NCBI GenBank assembly: GCA_965232405.1
Contig: OZ246966.1
Span: 248,001-312,000, forward strand
Source of the DNA: RCIO01 sp965232405
GTDB lineage: Bacteria; Pseudomonadota; Alphaproteobacteria; Rhizobiales; Rhizobiaceae
Length of the DNA: 64,000 bases
Direction of reading: 5' to 3'
The translations under genes were made by a program, and so were the position numbers. This document shows positions 34,658 through 43,735 of the stretch, piece after piece. Below the pieces are notes generated by a model. The model ran no database searches. It saw only the letters and a list, made by a program, of their open reading frames with translations, and was not told the DNA's origin. Every line of letters starts with the position of its first letter. The first letter of the stretch is position 1.

Positions 34658-35023
34658 TTACTGGTTGGGAACCGCCGGTTCTTCTTCCGGAGTTGCAGCG
34701 GGGGGCGGCGCCTCGCCGCCGAGCTGATCCAGAATGCCGCTGCCGCCGCCCTCTTCCGTGCCGCCCGTAGCCGGCAGCCGATCGAGGATATCCTCCGGCT
34801 GAGCCGAATAACGCGCCATGATCGAAAGTGTCAGCGAGGTCGCGAAGAACGCAACGGCAAGGAATGCGGTCGTGCGCGTCAGTGCGTTCGCGGCACCGCG
34901 CGCGGTCATGAAGCCGGAGCCACCGCCAATGCCAAGCCCGCCGCCTTCGGAACGCTGCAGCAGGACAACGCCTACCAGCGCCATGACGACGAGAAGATGG
35001 ATGACAATGATGATGGTTTCCAT
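34658..35023 (-). CDS. secG: preprotein translocase subunit SecG
   Basis: Small membrane subunit of the SecYEG translocon, 121 residues. Two hydrophobic segments (METIIIVIHLLVVMALVGVV and TAFLAVAFFATSLTLS) flank the conserved LLQRSEGGGLGIGGGSGF loop. The C-terminal tail is Pro/Glu/Gly-rich and variable, as usual in alphaproteobacteria. I start it at ATG 35023; the frame extends to 35062 without similarity. It lies 150 bases downstream of tpiA on the same strand, the standard order. Confidence 0.93.
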   Translation of the reverse strand: METIIIVIHLLVVMALVGVVLLQRSEGGGLGIGGGSGFMTARGAANALTRTTAFLAVAFFATSLTLSIMARYSAQPEDILDRLPATGGTEEGGGSGILDQLGGEAPPPAATPEEEPAVPNQ

Positions 35024-35173
35024 ATCAGCTTCCGGGTGGTTCGTGCGCGTTTCGCGCCGCAATCATTCGGGCGGCGGAATATACGCATTTCGTGGCTTTT
35101 CCAAGCCCCGCCATGGAGGCCTCAATATGGGGTGCGGCCGCGCGGTTGCAATGTGAGGTCAACAGACCACAGC

Positions 35174-35938
35174 TCATAGCTCGCGATAGGCGTCTGCAAT
35201 GCCCAGAAAATCAGCCGCTTTCAGGCTGGCGCCGCCAATCAGCGCGCCATCCACATTGGCGACGGCAAGCAGCTCCCGAGCGTTGCCGGGCTTGACTGAA
35301 CCGCCATAGAGCAGGCGCATACGAGACGCCTCATCACCAATCCGCTTCGAAAGCGTTGCGCGGATATGGGCGTGGGCATCGGCGACGTCGGCCGCCGTGG
35401 GCGTCAGCCCGGTGCCGATGGCCCAGACAGGTTCATAGGCAATGACGGTTGTAGCGGCCGTGGCCTCCACGGGCACCGACCCCTCGATCTGGCGGGTCAG
35501 CACGTCGAGGGTCTGACCGGCGTCCCGCTCAGCGCTCGTTTCGCCAATGCAGATGATCGACACCAGTCCTGCCCGCCAACCTGCCGCTGCCTTTGCCGCC
35601 ACCGTCTCGTCCGTTTCGCCATGATCGGCCCGGCGCTCCGAATGACCGACAATCACGTGGCGCGCACCGGCATCCTTGAGCATTTCGGCCGAAATATCGC
35701 CCGTATGCGCACCGCTTTCGTTCGGGTGGCAATCCTGCCCGCCGGCCGCGACCGGAGTCGCTGAAAGGATATCCGATGCTCTGGCCAGCAGCGTTGCCGG
35801 AACGCAGATCAGCGCGTCTGCTTCCGTTTCCAGCCCGTTCATGAATCCCTTTCCGATCAGCGTCAGTTCGGAAAGTGCTGCCGACAGGCCATTCATTTTC
35901 CAGTTGCCAGCCACGAGCGGGCGAATTCCGGGTGTCAT
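35174..35938 (-). CDS. tpiA: triosephosphate isomerase
   Basis: Interconverts dihydroxyacetone phosphate and glyceraldehyde 3-phosphate. The 254-residue TIM barrel has the start VAGNWKMNG (Lys), the catalytic His in VIVGHSERR, the catalytic Glu in VIAYEPVWAIGTG, and the phosphate loop in RLLYGGSVKPGN. ATG 35938. Divergent from the PpiD-like gene. Complete and normal. Confidence 0.97.
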   Translation of the reverse strand: MTPGIRPLVAGNWKMNGLSAALSELTLIGKGFMNGLETEADALICVPATLLARASDILSATPVAAGGQDCHPNESGAHTGDISAEMLKDAGARHVIVGHSERRADHGETDETVAAKAAAGWRAGLVSIICIGETSAERDAGQTLDVLTRQIEGSVPVEATAATTVIAYEPVWAIGTGLTPTAADVADAHAHIRATLSKRIGDEASRMRLLYGGSVKPGNARELLAVANVDGALIGGASLKAADFLGIADAYREL

Positions 35939-36070
35939 CGGCGAGTATCCTCCATCATGGCCAAACGCCGGGTCTGACTACCAAAAACGTGCCACAAAGC
36001 AATCGACACTGACCCGCAAGGACGCTATTGCCCTCGTTCGTATCATTTTTGCCGGGAAATCACGCCACCC

Positions 36071-37954
36071 ATGCTCGACAGTCTTCGCCAAGCCGCCAAA
36101 TCGTGGGTCGCCAAGCTTCTGCTGGGTCTTCTGGTGCTCAGCTTCGCAGTCTGGGGCATCTCAGGCTCGATTTTCGGCGGCCCCGGCAACAATGTGATTA
36201 CCGCCGGCAACACCGGCGTTTCAGTCATCGACTACCGCCTCGCCTACGATCGCCAGCTTCAGGTCATGTCGCGGCAGTTCAATACCCGGCTGACCCGCGA
36301 GCAGGCACAGGCGCTGGGTATCGACCAGCAGGTTCTCTCGCAGCTCATCGCTGGCGCACTGCTCGACGAGCAGGCAAGCGAGATGACGCTAGGTCTGTCG
36401 CAAGACCGGCTTGCCGCATTGACCGCCGAGGATCCGGCATTCCAGGGTTCGGACGGGCGCTTCAACCGCCAGCAGTTCGAATATGTTTTGCGCCAGGTCG
36501 GCATGCGGCCGGAAGACTATCTGAGGAACCGCGAGCAGGTCGCGATCCGCCAGCAGATCGTCCAAGCGGTTGCCGACGCCGTTAGAATCCCGGACGCCTA
36601 TTTGCGGGCAATGGCGCTTTATCAGGGCGAGGACCGCACGGTGGAATTCGTCGTCATTCCGCGTTCGACAGTTGAGCCGGTCGAAGAGCCGAGCGACAGC
36701 GATATCAGCGCCTATTTCGAGGACAACAAGCAGCGTTATGCCGCGCCGGAATACCGCGCGATCTCATACATCAAGCTGGAGCCCGAGGACATCGCCGACG
36801 AAGGCGCTGTGCTAAGCGACCAGATCGAGGCCTATTACAACGACAATATCGACCGCTACACGAAGGCCGAGCAGCGGCGCATCGAACAGCTGGTCTTTGC
36901 CACCGAGGACGACGCGAAAGCCGCACTCGACAAGATCAACGCCGGATCGAGCTACGAAGACATCGTCGCGGAACAGAACAAGACGATGAATGACGTCCTG
37001 CTTGGCAACTTCTCCAAGGACCGGGTTGCCGACCCTGCCATTGCCGAAGCAGCGTTCTCGCTCGCAGAGGGCGCGGTGAGTGATGTGGTCGATGGCAATT
37101 TCGGCTTCATTCTGGTCCGCGTCACCGAAATCCAGCCTGCCGTGGTCGAACCGCTGGCTTCGGTATCCGATGCCATCCGCTCCGAGATCGCCCTCGACGA
37201 GGCGGCAAACGTGCTTCTCGACGTCTACGATTCCTACGAGGACGCCCGCGCCGGCGGCGAAACCATGCAGGAAGCGGCAAACAGGCTGCGGCTACAGGTG
37301 GAGACGGTCGAAGCCGTTGATCGTCGCGGCGGAACGCCCGATGGCGGCGAAGTCGATCTTCCCTCCCAGGCGGAACTTCTGTCTGAGGCTTTCCAGACCG
37401 ATGTCGGCATCGAAAACCCGCCGATCAATATCGGAGCCACCGGTTTCCTGTTCTACGAGGTCACCGATGTCATTCCGGCCCGTGAGCGCACGCTGGACGA
37501 GGTGCGCGACGAGGTAATTGCGGATTGGCGCGACAATCAGGTCACGACCAGGCTCGCCGAGCGCGCTGAAGCCGCGCGCAAAGGGGTCGCCGATGGCAAG
37601 GCGCTCGCCGAGATCGCCGACGAGTTCGGTCTGGAACTCAAGACGAAACGCGGCCTCAATCGCGACAGCGAGGATATCGACCTCGGCAATGCCGGCATCG
37701 CGGCTGCATTCGGCGTTGCGCGAAATGGTGTGGGCGTCGTCACCGGACCCAATGATCGCGCGCAGATCCTGTTTCGCGTAACGGAAGTGTTCGAACCGAT
37801 TGGCGCCGGACCGGACGCCATCGCGCCGGAAACCCGTCAGGCGCTCTCTTCGGGCATGTCCGACGACCTGCTCGACCAGCTTGTCGCCAAGCTGCAGTCG
37901 AAATACGAGGTGAGGGTCAACCAGAGCGCGATCAACCAGGCACTGAGCTTCTAG
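36071..37954 (+). CDS. PpiD-like membrane-anchored peptidylprolyl isomerase/foldase
   Basis: Periplasmic folding factor with a single N-terminal anchor, 627 residues. The start MLDSLRQAAKSWVAKLLLGL, continuing into a hydrophobic segment and GISGSIFGG, matches the PpiD/SurA-N type found next to trpD in Rhizobiales. A SurA-like N-domain (about 35-170) is followed by a PpiC-type parvulin region (about 260-360) and a long C-terminal domain. Parvulin active-site residues look degenerate, as in many PpiD proteins. It is 11 bases from trpD and likely co-transcribed with it. Confidence 0.9.
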   Translation: MLDSLRQAAKSWVAKLLLGLLVLSFAVWGISGSIFGGPGNNVITAGNTGVSVIDYRLAYDRQLQVMSRQFNTRLTREQAQALGIDQQVLSQLIAGALLDEQASEMTLGLSQDRLAALTAEDPAFQGSDGRFNRQQFEYVLRQVGMRPEDYLRNREQVAIRQQIVQAVADAVRIPDAYLRAMALYQGEDRTVEFVVIPRSTVEPVEEPSDSDISAYFEDNKQRYAAPEYRAISYIKLEPEDIADEGAVLSDQIEAYYNDNIDRYTKAEQRRIEQLVFATEDDAKAALDKINAGSSYEDIVAEQNKTMNDVLLGNFSKDRVADPAIAEAAFSLAEGAVSDVVDGNFGFILVRVTEIQPAVVEPLASVSDAIRSEIALDEAANVLLDVYDSYEDARAGGETMQEAANRLRLQVETVEAVDRRGGTPDGGEVDLPSQAELLSEAFQTDVGIENPPINIGATGFLFYEVTDVIPARERTLDEVRDEVIADWRDNQVTTRLAERAEAARKGVADGKALAEIADEFGLELKTKRGLNRDSEDIDLGNAGIAAAFGVARNGVGVVTGPNDRAQILFRVTEVFEPIGAGPDAIAPETRQALSSGMSDDLLDQLVAKLQSKYEVRVNQSAINQALSF

Positions 37955-37965
37955 GGCCGGGCGCG

Positions 37966-38982
37966 ATGGCAGACTTCAAGACCTACATCGCGAAGGCCGC
38001 CAATGGCGAGCCACTGACCCAGGAGGAGGCGCGCGCCGCCTTCGATGTCATGATGTCGGGCGATGCGACGCCGAGCCAGATCGGCGGCTTCCTGATGGCG
38101 CTTCGCGTGCGCGGCGAGACGGTGCCGGAGATTTCCGGTGCGGTCGCCACGATGCGCGCCAAGATGCTGCCGGTCGAGGCGCCCGCCGACGCCATCGACA
38201 TCGTGGGAACCGGCGGCGATGCATCCGGCTCCTACAATGTCTCGACCTGCGCTGCGTTCATCACCGCAGGTGCCGGCGTTCCCGTCGCCAAGCACGGCAA
38301 CCGGGCGCTTTCGTCCCGCTCCGGCGCGGCCGACACGCTGGCAGCGCTTGGCATCAATATCGAGATCGGCCCCGACCGCATTGCCGCCTGCATCGCAGAA
38401 GCGGGGCTCGGCTTCATGTTCGCGCCGGCACACCACTCCGCGATGCGCCATGTCGGCCCGTCGCGTGTCGAGCTCGGCACCCGCACCATCTTCAACCTGC
38501 TTGGCCCGCTTTCCAATCCGGCCGGCGTCAAGCGCCAGCTCGTCGGCGTGTTCGCGCCGCAATGGGTCGAACCGCTCGCCCATGTTCTCAGGGATCTGGG
38601 CTCCGAAGCCGTCTGGGTGGTCCATGGCGACGGGCTGGACGAAATGACGACCACCGGCACGACCAAGGTGGCCGAATTGAAGGACGGCAAGGTGCGCACG
38701 TTCGAGGTCACGCCAAAGGATGCCGGCCTCGACAACACGACCCCGGACAAGCTCAAGGGCGGCGATGCCGAACACAATGCGGTGGCGCTGAAATCCGTGC
38801 TCGAAGGCGTCAGCGGCCCCTATCGCGACATATCGATGCTGAATGCCGCCGGCGCATTTGTCGTCGCCGGCAAGGCGGCCGACCTTAGGGAAGGCGTCCA
38901 AATCGCTGCCGACGCGATCGACAGCGGCGCAGCACTCGCCGCGCTTGAGCGGCTGGTGGCCGTCTCCAACGCAGGTGCGTGA
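37966..38982 (+). CDS. trpD: anthranilate phosphoribosyltransferase
   Basis: Transfers phosphoribose to anthranilate in tryptophan synthesis. The 338-residue protein has the PRPP-binding motif DIVGTGGDASGSYNVSTC, then KHGNRALSSRSGAADTLAALG and RTIFNLLGPLSNPA. ATG 37966. Its stop codon shares one base with the trpC start (TGATG), so trpD and trpC are translationally coupled. Complete. Confidence 0.97.
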   Translation: MADFKTYIAKAANGEPLTQEEARAAFDVMMSGDATPSQIGGFLMALRVRGETVPEISGAVATMRAKMLPVEAPADAIDIVGTGGDASGSYNVSTCAAFITAGAGVPVAKHGNRALSSRSGAADTLAALGINIEIGPDRIAACIAEAGLGFMFAPAHHSAMRHVGPSRVELGTRTIFNLLGPLSNPAGVKRQLVGVFAPQWVEPLAHVLRDLGSEAVWVVHGDGLDEMTTTGTTKVAELKDGKVRTFEVTPKDAGLDNTTPDKLKGGDAEHNAVALKSVLEGVSGPYRDISMLNAAGAFVVAGKAADLREGVQIAADAIDSGAALAALERLVAVSNAGA

Positions 38983-39806
38983 TGAGCGATATTCTCCAAC
39001 GCATCGAGGCTTACAAGCGCGACGAGATCGCCGCCGCGAAATCTGCCGTTCCGCTGGCCGACCTGAAAGCACGTGCCGCACATGCCGGCCGGCCGCGCGG
39101 ATTTCTCTCCGCACTTGAAAACAAGCGCAAGTCAGGCGTCTTCGGCCTCATCGCCGAGGTGAAAAAGGCGAGCCCGTCAAAGGGTCTCATCCGCGACGAA
39201 TTCGACCCGCCTGCCCTGGCCGGCGCTTACGAACGCGGTGGCGCGGCCTGCCTGTCGGTGCTGACCGACAAGCCCTCCTTTCAGGGTGCGCCGGAATTTC
39301 TCACCGCAGCCCGTGCCACGACCGCCCTTCCCGCCTTGCGCAAGGACTTCATGTTCGACACCTATCAGGTGCACGAAGCGCGCGCCTGGGGCGCCGACGC
39401 GATCCTGCTCATCATGGCCAGCCTGTCGGATGACGATGCCCGCCGTCTGGAGGACGAAGCCTTCGGGCTCGGCATGGATGTGCTGGTCGAGGTTCACGAC
39501 GAGGCCGAGATGGAGCGCGCGCTGACGCTTCAGTCCCGTCTCGTCGGCATCAACAACCGCAATTTGCGCACCTTCGAGACGACGCTGGAAACCTCCGAGC
39601 GTCTGGCCTCCATGGTGCCCGATGATCGCCTGCTGGTCGGCGAAAGCGGCATCTTCGCCCATGCCGACTGCGAACGCCTTGCCGGGGCGGGCATCACCAC
39701 ATTTCTGGTCGGCGAAAGCCTGATGCGGCAGGACGACGTGGAAGCCGCAACGCGCGCGCTGCTGTTCGGTGAGCGGCAGGCCGCACATAGCTCTGCCGCG
39801 GAGTGA
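38982..39806 (+). CDS. trpC: indole-3-glycerol phosphate synthase
   Basis: Closes the indole ring in tryptophan synthesis. The 274-residue barrel has ILQRIEAYKRDEI at the start, the catalytic Lys in FGLIAEVKKASPSKG, LRKDFMFDTYQVHEARAWGA, the Glu in VEVHDEAE, and GINNRNLRTFE. ATG 38982 overlaps the trpD stop by one base. moaC follows without a gap, so this is an operon of mixed tryptophan and molybdenum-cofactor genes, typical of Rhizobiales. Confidence 0.97.
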   Translation: MSDILQRIEAYKRDEIAAAKSAVPLADLKARAAHAGRPRGFLSALENKRKSGVFGLIAEVKKASPSKGLIRDEFDPPALAGAYERGGAACLSVLTDKPSFQGAPEFLTAARATTALPALRKDFMFDTYQVHEARAWGADAILLIMASLSDDDARRLEDEAFGLGMDVLVEVHDEAEMERALTLQSRLVGINNRNLRTFETTLETSERLASMVPDDRLLVGESGIFAHADCERLAGAGITTFLVGESLMRQDDVEAATRALLFGERQAAHSSAAE

Positions 39807-40307
39807 ATGCGCGTGGCCGCTGACCCCGCCAGGCTCACCCACATTTCTGCCTCCGGCGAGGCCCATATGGTCGATGTCGGGGAGAAAGACATCACCGAGC
39901 GCCGCGCCCGCGCCGAAGGTTCCGTCTCGATGCGCGCCGAGACGCTTCAAACCATCCTCGCCGGCAACGCGAAGAAGGGCGACGTTCTGGGCACGGCCCG
40001 CATTGCCGGCATCATGGCGGCCAAGAAGACGCATGAGCTGATCCCGCTTTGCCACCCGCTTCTCCTCAACAAGGTCACACTCGATATCGAGCCGGATGAG
40101 ACCCTGCCCGGCCTGCGCGTGAGCGCTGAAGTCCGCGTCTCGGGCAAGACCGGCGTCGAGATGGAAGCGCTGACGGCGGTCTCCGTCGCCTGCCTCACCA
40201 TCTACGACATGGCCAAGGCGATCGACCGCGACATGGTGATTGGCGAAATCCGCCTGATGCAAAAGAGCGGCGGCCGCTCCGGCGATTACAGCCGCGACGC
40301 GGGATAG
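39807..40307 (+). CDS. moaC: cyclic pyranopterin monophosphate synthase
   Basis: With MoaA converts GTP to cyclic pyranopterin phosphate in molybdenum cofactor synthesis. The 166-residue protein carries MVDVGEKDITERRA, ELIPLCHPLLLNKV and the GVEMEALTAVSVACLTIYDM segment, all MoaC signatures, and ends in KSGGRSGDY. ATG 39807 begins one base after the trpC stop. Confidence 0.96.
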   Translation: MRVAADPARLTHISASGEAHMVDVGEKDITERRARAEGSVSMRAETLQTILAGNAKKGDVLGTARIAGIMAAKKTHELIPLCHPLLLNKVTLDIEPDETLPGLRVSAEVRVSGKTGVEMEALTAVSVACLTIYDMAKAIDRDMVIGEIRLMQKSGGRSGDYSRDAG

Positions 40308-40311
40308 CCCC

Positions 40312-41520
40312 GTGGCTCTCTTGCCAGTCGACGACGCCCTCGCCCGGCTTCTGGTTGGTGCGGCTTCGCTTCCTGCCGAAAACCTCCCGCTGCCCGACGC
40401 CGCCTGGCGGGTGCTGGCCGAACCGGTTTCCGCCCTGCGTACCCAGCCGCCCTTCGATGCCTCGGCAATGGACGGCTATGCCGTGCGCGCCGACGACATT
40501 GCCACCCTCCCCGCAACGCTCTCCGTTGTCGGGGAAGCGCCCGCCGGCCGCCGCTACGCCGGCAAACTCGGCGCGGGGCAGGCAGTCCGCATCTTCACCG
40601 GCGCGCCGGTGCCCGAAGGCGCCGACACCATCCTCTTGCAGGAAGACACCCGCGCTGGAGCGGACGGCAGAACCGTCGAGGCGCTCGAAAGCACGGCGAA
40701 AGGCAAACACATCCGCAAGGCCGGTCTCGACTTCCGTAAGGGCGATCCCTTATTGCCCGCTGGCCGCATCCTCGATCCGGCCGCCCTTTCGCTTGCTGCC
40801 GCGGCCAATCACGACACGCTGCCGGTCGTGGCTCGCCCCCGCGTTGCCATTCTCGCCACCGGAGACGAATTGCTGCCGCCCGGCTCCACGCCCGGCCCCG
40901 ACCAGATCATCGCCTCCAATGGCTACGGCATCGCCGCCCTTGTACGCGCCGACGGCGGCGAGCCGCTCGATCTCGGCATCGTGCCCGACCGCGAGCAAGC
41001 CATCGCCGAGGCGATCGACCGCGCGCGGGATGCTGGCGCACACGTCATCGTCACGCTCGGCGGCGCCTCGGTCGGCGACCACGATCTTGTCCACGGCGTG
41101 CTGACCGGGCTCGGCATGACGCTCGATTTCTGGAAGATCGCCATGCGCCCCGGCAAGCCGCTGATGGTCGGCAAGCTGGACGGCGTCCATGTTCTCGGAC
41201 TTCCGGGCAACCCGGTGTCGAGCCTCGTCTGCGCCCATCTCTTCCTGCGCCCTTTGCTTGCGAAACTCGGTGGAAGGGAATTCGAACCCGACATGCGCGA
41301 CGCCGTGCTGGGCCAAGCCATGAAGGCAAACGATCACCGCCGCGACTACGTGCGGGCGAAGGCCGCCCTCGAAAATGACCACCTTGTCGCCAGCCCCTTC
41401 CCCACCCAGGATTCGTCCATGCTGCGCACGCTGGCTGATGCCAACTGCCTCATCATCCGCGAAGCCAACGCCCCGACGGCGAACGAAGGCGATCCCTGCA
41501 GGGTGCTGATGCTGCGCTGA
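40312..41520 (+). CDS. moeA: molybdopterin molybdenumtransferase
   Basis: Inserts molybdate into adenylated molybdopterin. The 402-residue protein has the N-terminal FDASAMDGYAVRADD motif, the GDELLPPGSTPGPDQI loop, TLGGASVGDHD with the ligand-binding acids, and PGNPVSS. GTG 40312 starts four bases after moaC. It is the last gene of the trp/mo operon; in Rhizobiales I expect lexA next, but here an AT-rich insert intervenes. Confidence 0.96.
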   Translation: MALLPVDDALARLLVGAASLPAENLPLPDAAWRVLAEPVSALRTQPPFDASAMDGYAVRADDIATLPATLSVVGEAPAGRRYAGKLGAGQAVRIFTGAPVPEGADTILLQEDTRAGADGRTVEALESTAKGKHIRKAGLDFRKGDPLLPAGRILDPAALSLAAAANHDTLPVVARPRVAILATGDELLPPGSTPGPDQIIASNGYGIAALVRADGGEPLDLGIVPDREQAIAEAIDRARDAGAHVIVTLGGASVGDHDLVHGVLTGLGMTLDFWKIAMRPGKPLMVGKLDGVHVLGLPGNPVSSLVCAHLFLRPLLAKLGGREFEPDMRDAVLGQAMKANDHRRDYVRAKAALENDHLVASPFPTQDSSMLRTLADANCLIIREANAPTANEGDPCRVLMLR

Positions 41521-42079
41521 CAGCGCTTTTTGTCGAAGGCGCGAAACCACCCCGGCTTGAAAGGAGGGAACGGGCAAATCCACCGCCATTCGGCATCGGA
41601 GACAGCGTGTCTCATGTTCAAAGCTCCTTTGGGGGAGCTTGAATCACGCCGGCATGTCAGACTCCAATGTCTGCCTTGCCTCCCGAGATGCTGATAGAGC
41701 CTGGGGGATCAGCCTGCCGCTTGGAGCCTACTGTGCTAGATACAGCGCATTGCACGGACGGTACCAAAGCACAGTCTGTCAACACTGAGAGTTGCAAAAC
41801 GCGGAGATCGGAAAGCATGTGCTCTGTTTCAAATCGATGCAGTTTTCCTCCTCAAAGACCACTCTTGATCGTGCGCGCAGCAGCACCTGATATTACGCAA
41901 ATGGTCAACGGATCAGTTTGCTCGAGCTAGCAGATCAAAAGTTTTGCTTGCCTAGGTGCACAACATTCGTGACTATCGCCCTGCAACAGTCTGGCTCCGA
42001 GGAAACCTGAAGAGTTATCACTGCATCAAAGTGAATTTGAAAGTCTTAATTTGCCTAATTCGTTAGCAGTGACAGTGAT
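41521..42079. other. moeA-ATPase gap, left flank of the AT-rich insert
   Basis: No gene is supported in these 559 bases. Composition changes from core-like GC near moeA to clearly AT-rich from about 41740. A 7-bp stem, AAGCTCC (41621-41627) and GGAGCTT (41634-41640), could end the moeA transcript but has no T-run. A short open frame at 41667-41930 has neither a ribosome-binding site nor a plausible product. I find no integrase, IS remnant or flanking direct repeat. Confidence 0.5.
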
Positions 42080-43735
42080 TTGACACCGGTACCATACGAC
42101 CCAGCTCCTTTCGGCGAGCCCAACGCGTCAGATCGTTCTGACATTGAGAACACATATGTTGACATAACAGACGTGTTGTCAGCGAAGTACATCGCTACCA
42201 ATGACATCACTAAGGCCAAAATCGTTGTTGGCAGAAAGGGATCAGGCAAAACTCACCTCCTGCGGCATATAGAAATCCTGTCCGGTTCAAAATCACAGGT
42301 ATGCAAGTACCTGTCCCTAGGAAGTGATATTTTCTCAGGAAGAGGGATCAGAGCATTTCGTGGCTCAATGAGCCCAGAAGAGACGACCGTATTTTGGGCT
42401 GAGCTTTGGAAGGCTGCCTTCCTCCTATCGGCACTTACAATATTCTACAACCAGAACCCGGATAAGCGTGCAATCAAAGCGATTGATGCCTGTGAAGGAG
42501 ACGTCTTCCACAAAGAAACGTCAGACTTGCTCGCTGACTTCCGAGCATCCATAAGAAAAAACTATCCGCAAGTTGCATGGGATCCGATTCCACGCCGCCC
42601 ACTCTCCCCGATCACTATGATCTCGGAGATTACAAAGCGGTACACAAATTTAAACTCCATCAATGAGGATTTTCGCAAGGCGCTCAACTTCGACGACTTA
42701 GAGTATGATGTTCTCCAACTCTTACATCAATATGGACAGGTTCATTACATTATAGATGGTTTAGATGAGCTAGCTTGGGCCGACTTAACGGGATGGCTAG
42801 ATGTACAACGCGGTCTATTCAAATGCGCATTCTTGCTATCCGCTGTTGCAAAGAGCACACAATACCTTAGAGTCACAGTTTCTATTAGAAACTATGTTTT
42901 CAATCGCTCTACTCAAGACCCGCACGCTGACCGAACAGATGCCCATCTCCTAAAACTAAACTGGGATCGCAATGCAGCGGAGCGTTTTTTGAATCAGAGG
43001 TTGCACTCGGCAAGTGGTGGCAAATTCGCACGCTCGGAACTTCTCACAGGTTCGAGACCATTCGCAAAATGGCTTGGTTTTGAAACTCGGCTTCCATCGA
43101 CGCGAAAAGTGGAAGAAAGTGTTGAACAGTATCTTTTGCGGCATACACGGCTATCTCCGCGAAACATTATCGACGCCTTGAACAAACTAGCGAATGCCAT
43201 CGGCCAAGCAGATAGAAATCAACAGAGTTACAGTCCAGACGACTTTTCTAGGACAGTTTCAGAGATTGCGAGAGATGTTGCAAAAAAGATGTTGGTTACA
43301 ACAGCAGAAGAAGTTGTCGCTACAATTCCGGGCGCGGAAAAAGCACTCGCGACACGACAGGATGACTATAGAGTTCAGGGAGAATTCTTGATTAACATGG
43401 TCGCGGACGAACTGGAAGCGGCGATAGCAATGATGGAATGCGAAGTTGTCACTCGTGACAAGTTTCAGGAACTTATTGAGTTAATTTGCCATTTTTCTAT
43501 CGGTTCTGTAAATGAGAGAAATAGAAGACAAATATATCGTGATATTGAGGGAATTCTTTGGCGAAGTGGGCTAATTGCCTATCGAGACGCACCCGAGGCA
43601 CCTTGGAAGTTCTCATGGGCCGACGGAGAGTTCGGTTTTTCTAGGCCCGCCATCGCCGCTGATGAAATCGGTTTTCATTCATCGTTGATTGATCTTTGTG
43701 GACTGAAAGTGAGTGAAAGTGCCCCGATATTTTAA
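42080..43735 (+). CDS. P-loop ATPase, Sll1717-family-like, in AT-rich insert
   Basis: A 551-residue NTPase. The Walker A loop is GRKGSGKTHLL (about 51-61) after the strand AKIVV, and the Walker B strand is VHYIIDGLDELAW with Asp226, Asp229 and Glu230. The VGRKGSGKT start and large helical C-terminal part match proteins annotated 'P-loop ATPase, Sll1717 family', a STAND/KAP-like group with no assigned function. The only available start in frame after the stop at 42056 is TTG 42080; its ribosome-binding site is poor. Base composition is far lower in GC than neighbours: the 60 bases from 42841 are 22/60 GC, against 42/60 for those from 41041 in moeA. It overlaps the FRG gene by 23 bases. No membrane segment is seen. 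Confidence 0.8.
   Translation: MTPVPYDPAPFGEPNASDRSDIENTYVDITDVLSAKYIATNDITKAKIVVGRKGSGKTHLLRHIEILSGSKSQVCKYLSLGSDIFSGRGIRAFRGSMSPEETTVFWAELWKAAFLLSALTIFYNQNPDKRAIKAIDACEGDVFHKETSDLLADFRASIRKNYPQVAWDPIPRRPLSPITMISEITKRYTNLNSINEDFRKALNFDDLEYDVLQLLHQYGQVHYIIDGLDELAWADLTGWLDVQRGLFKCAFLLSAVAKSTQYLRVTVSIRNYVFNRSTQDPHADRTDAHLLKLNWDRNAAERFLNQRLHSASGGKFARSELLTGSRPFAKWLGFETRLPSTRKVEESVEQYLLRHTRLSPRNIIDALNKLANAIGQADRNQQSYSPDDFSRTVSEIARDVAKKMLVTTAEEVVATIPGAEKALATRQDDYRVQGEFLINMVADELEAAIAMMECEVVTRDKFQELIELICHFSIGSVNERNRRQIYRDIEGILWRSGLIAYRDAPEAPWKFSWADGEFGFSRPAIAADEIGFHSSLIDLCGLKVSESAPIF

Noticed and set aside
41667..41930. 87-codon frame in the insert's left flank
   Set aside because: No ribosome-binding site, no domain, and composition not coding-like.
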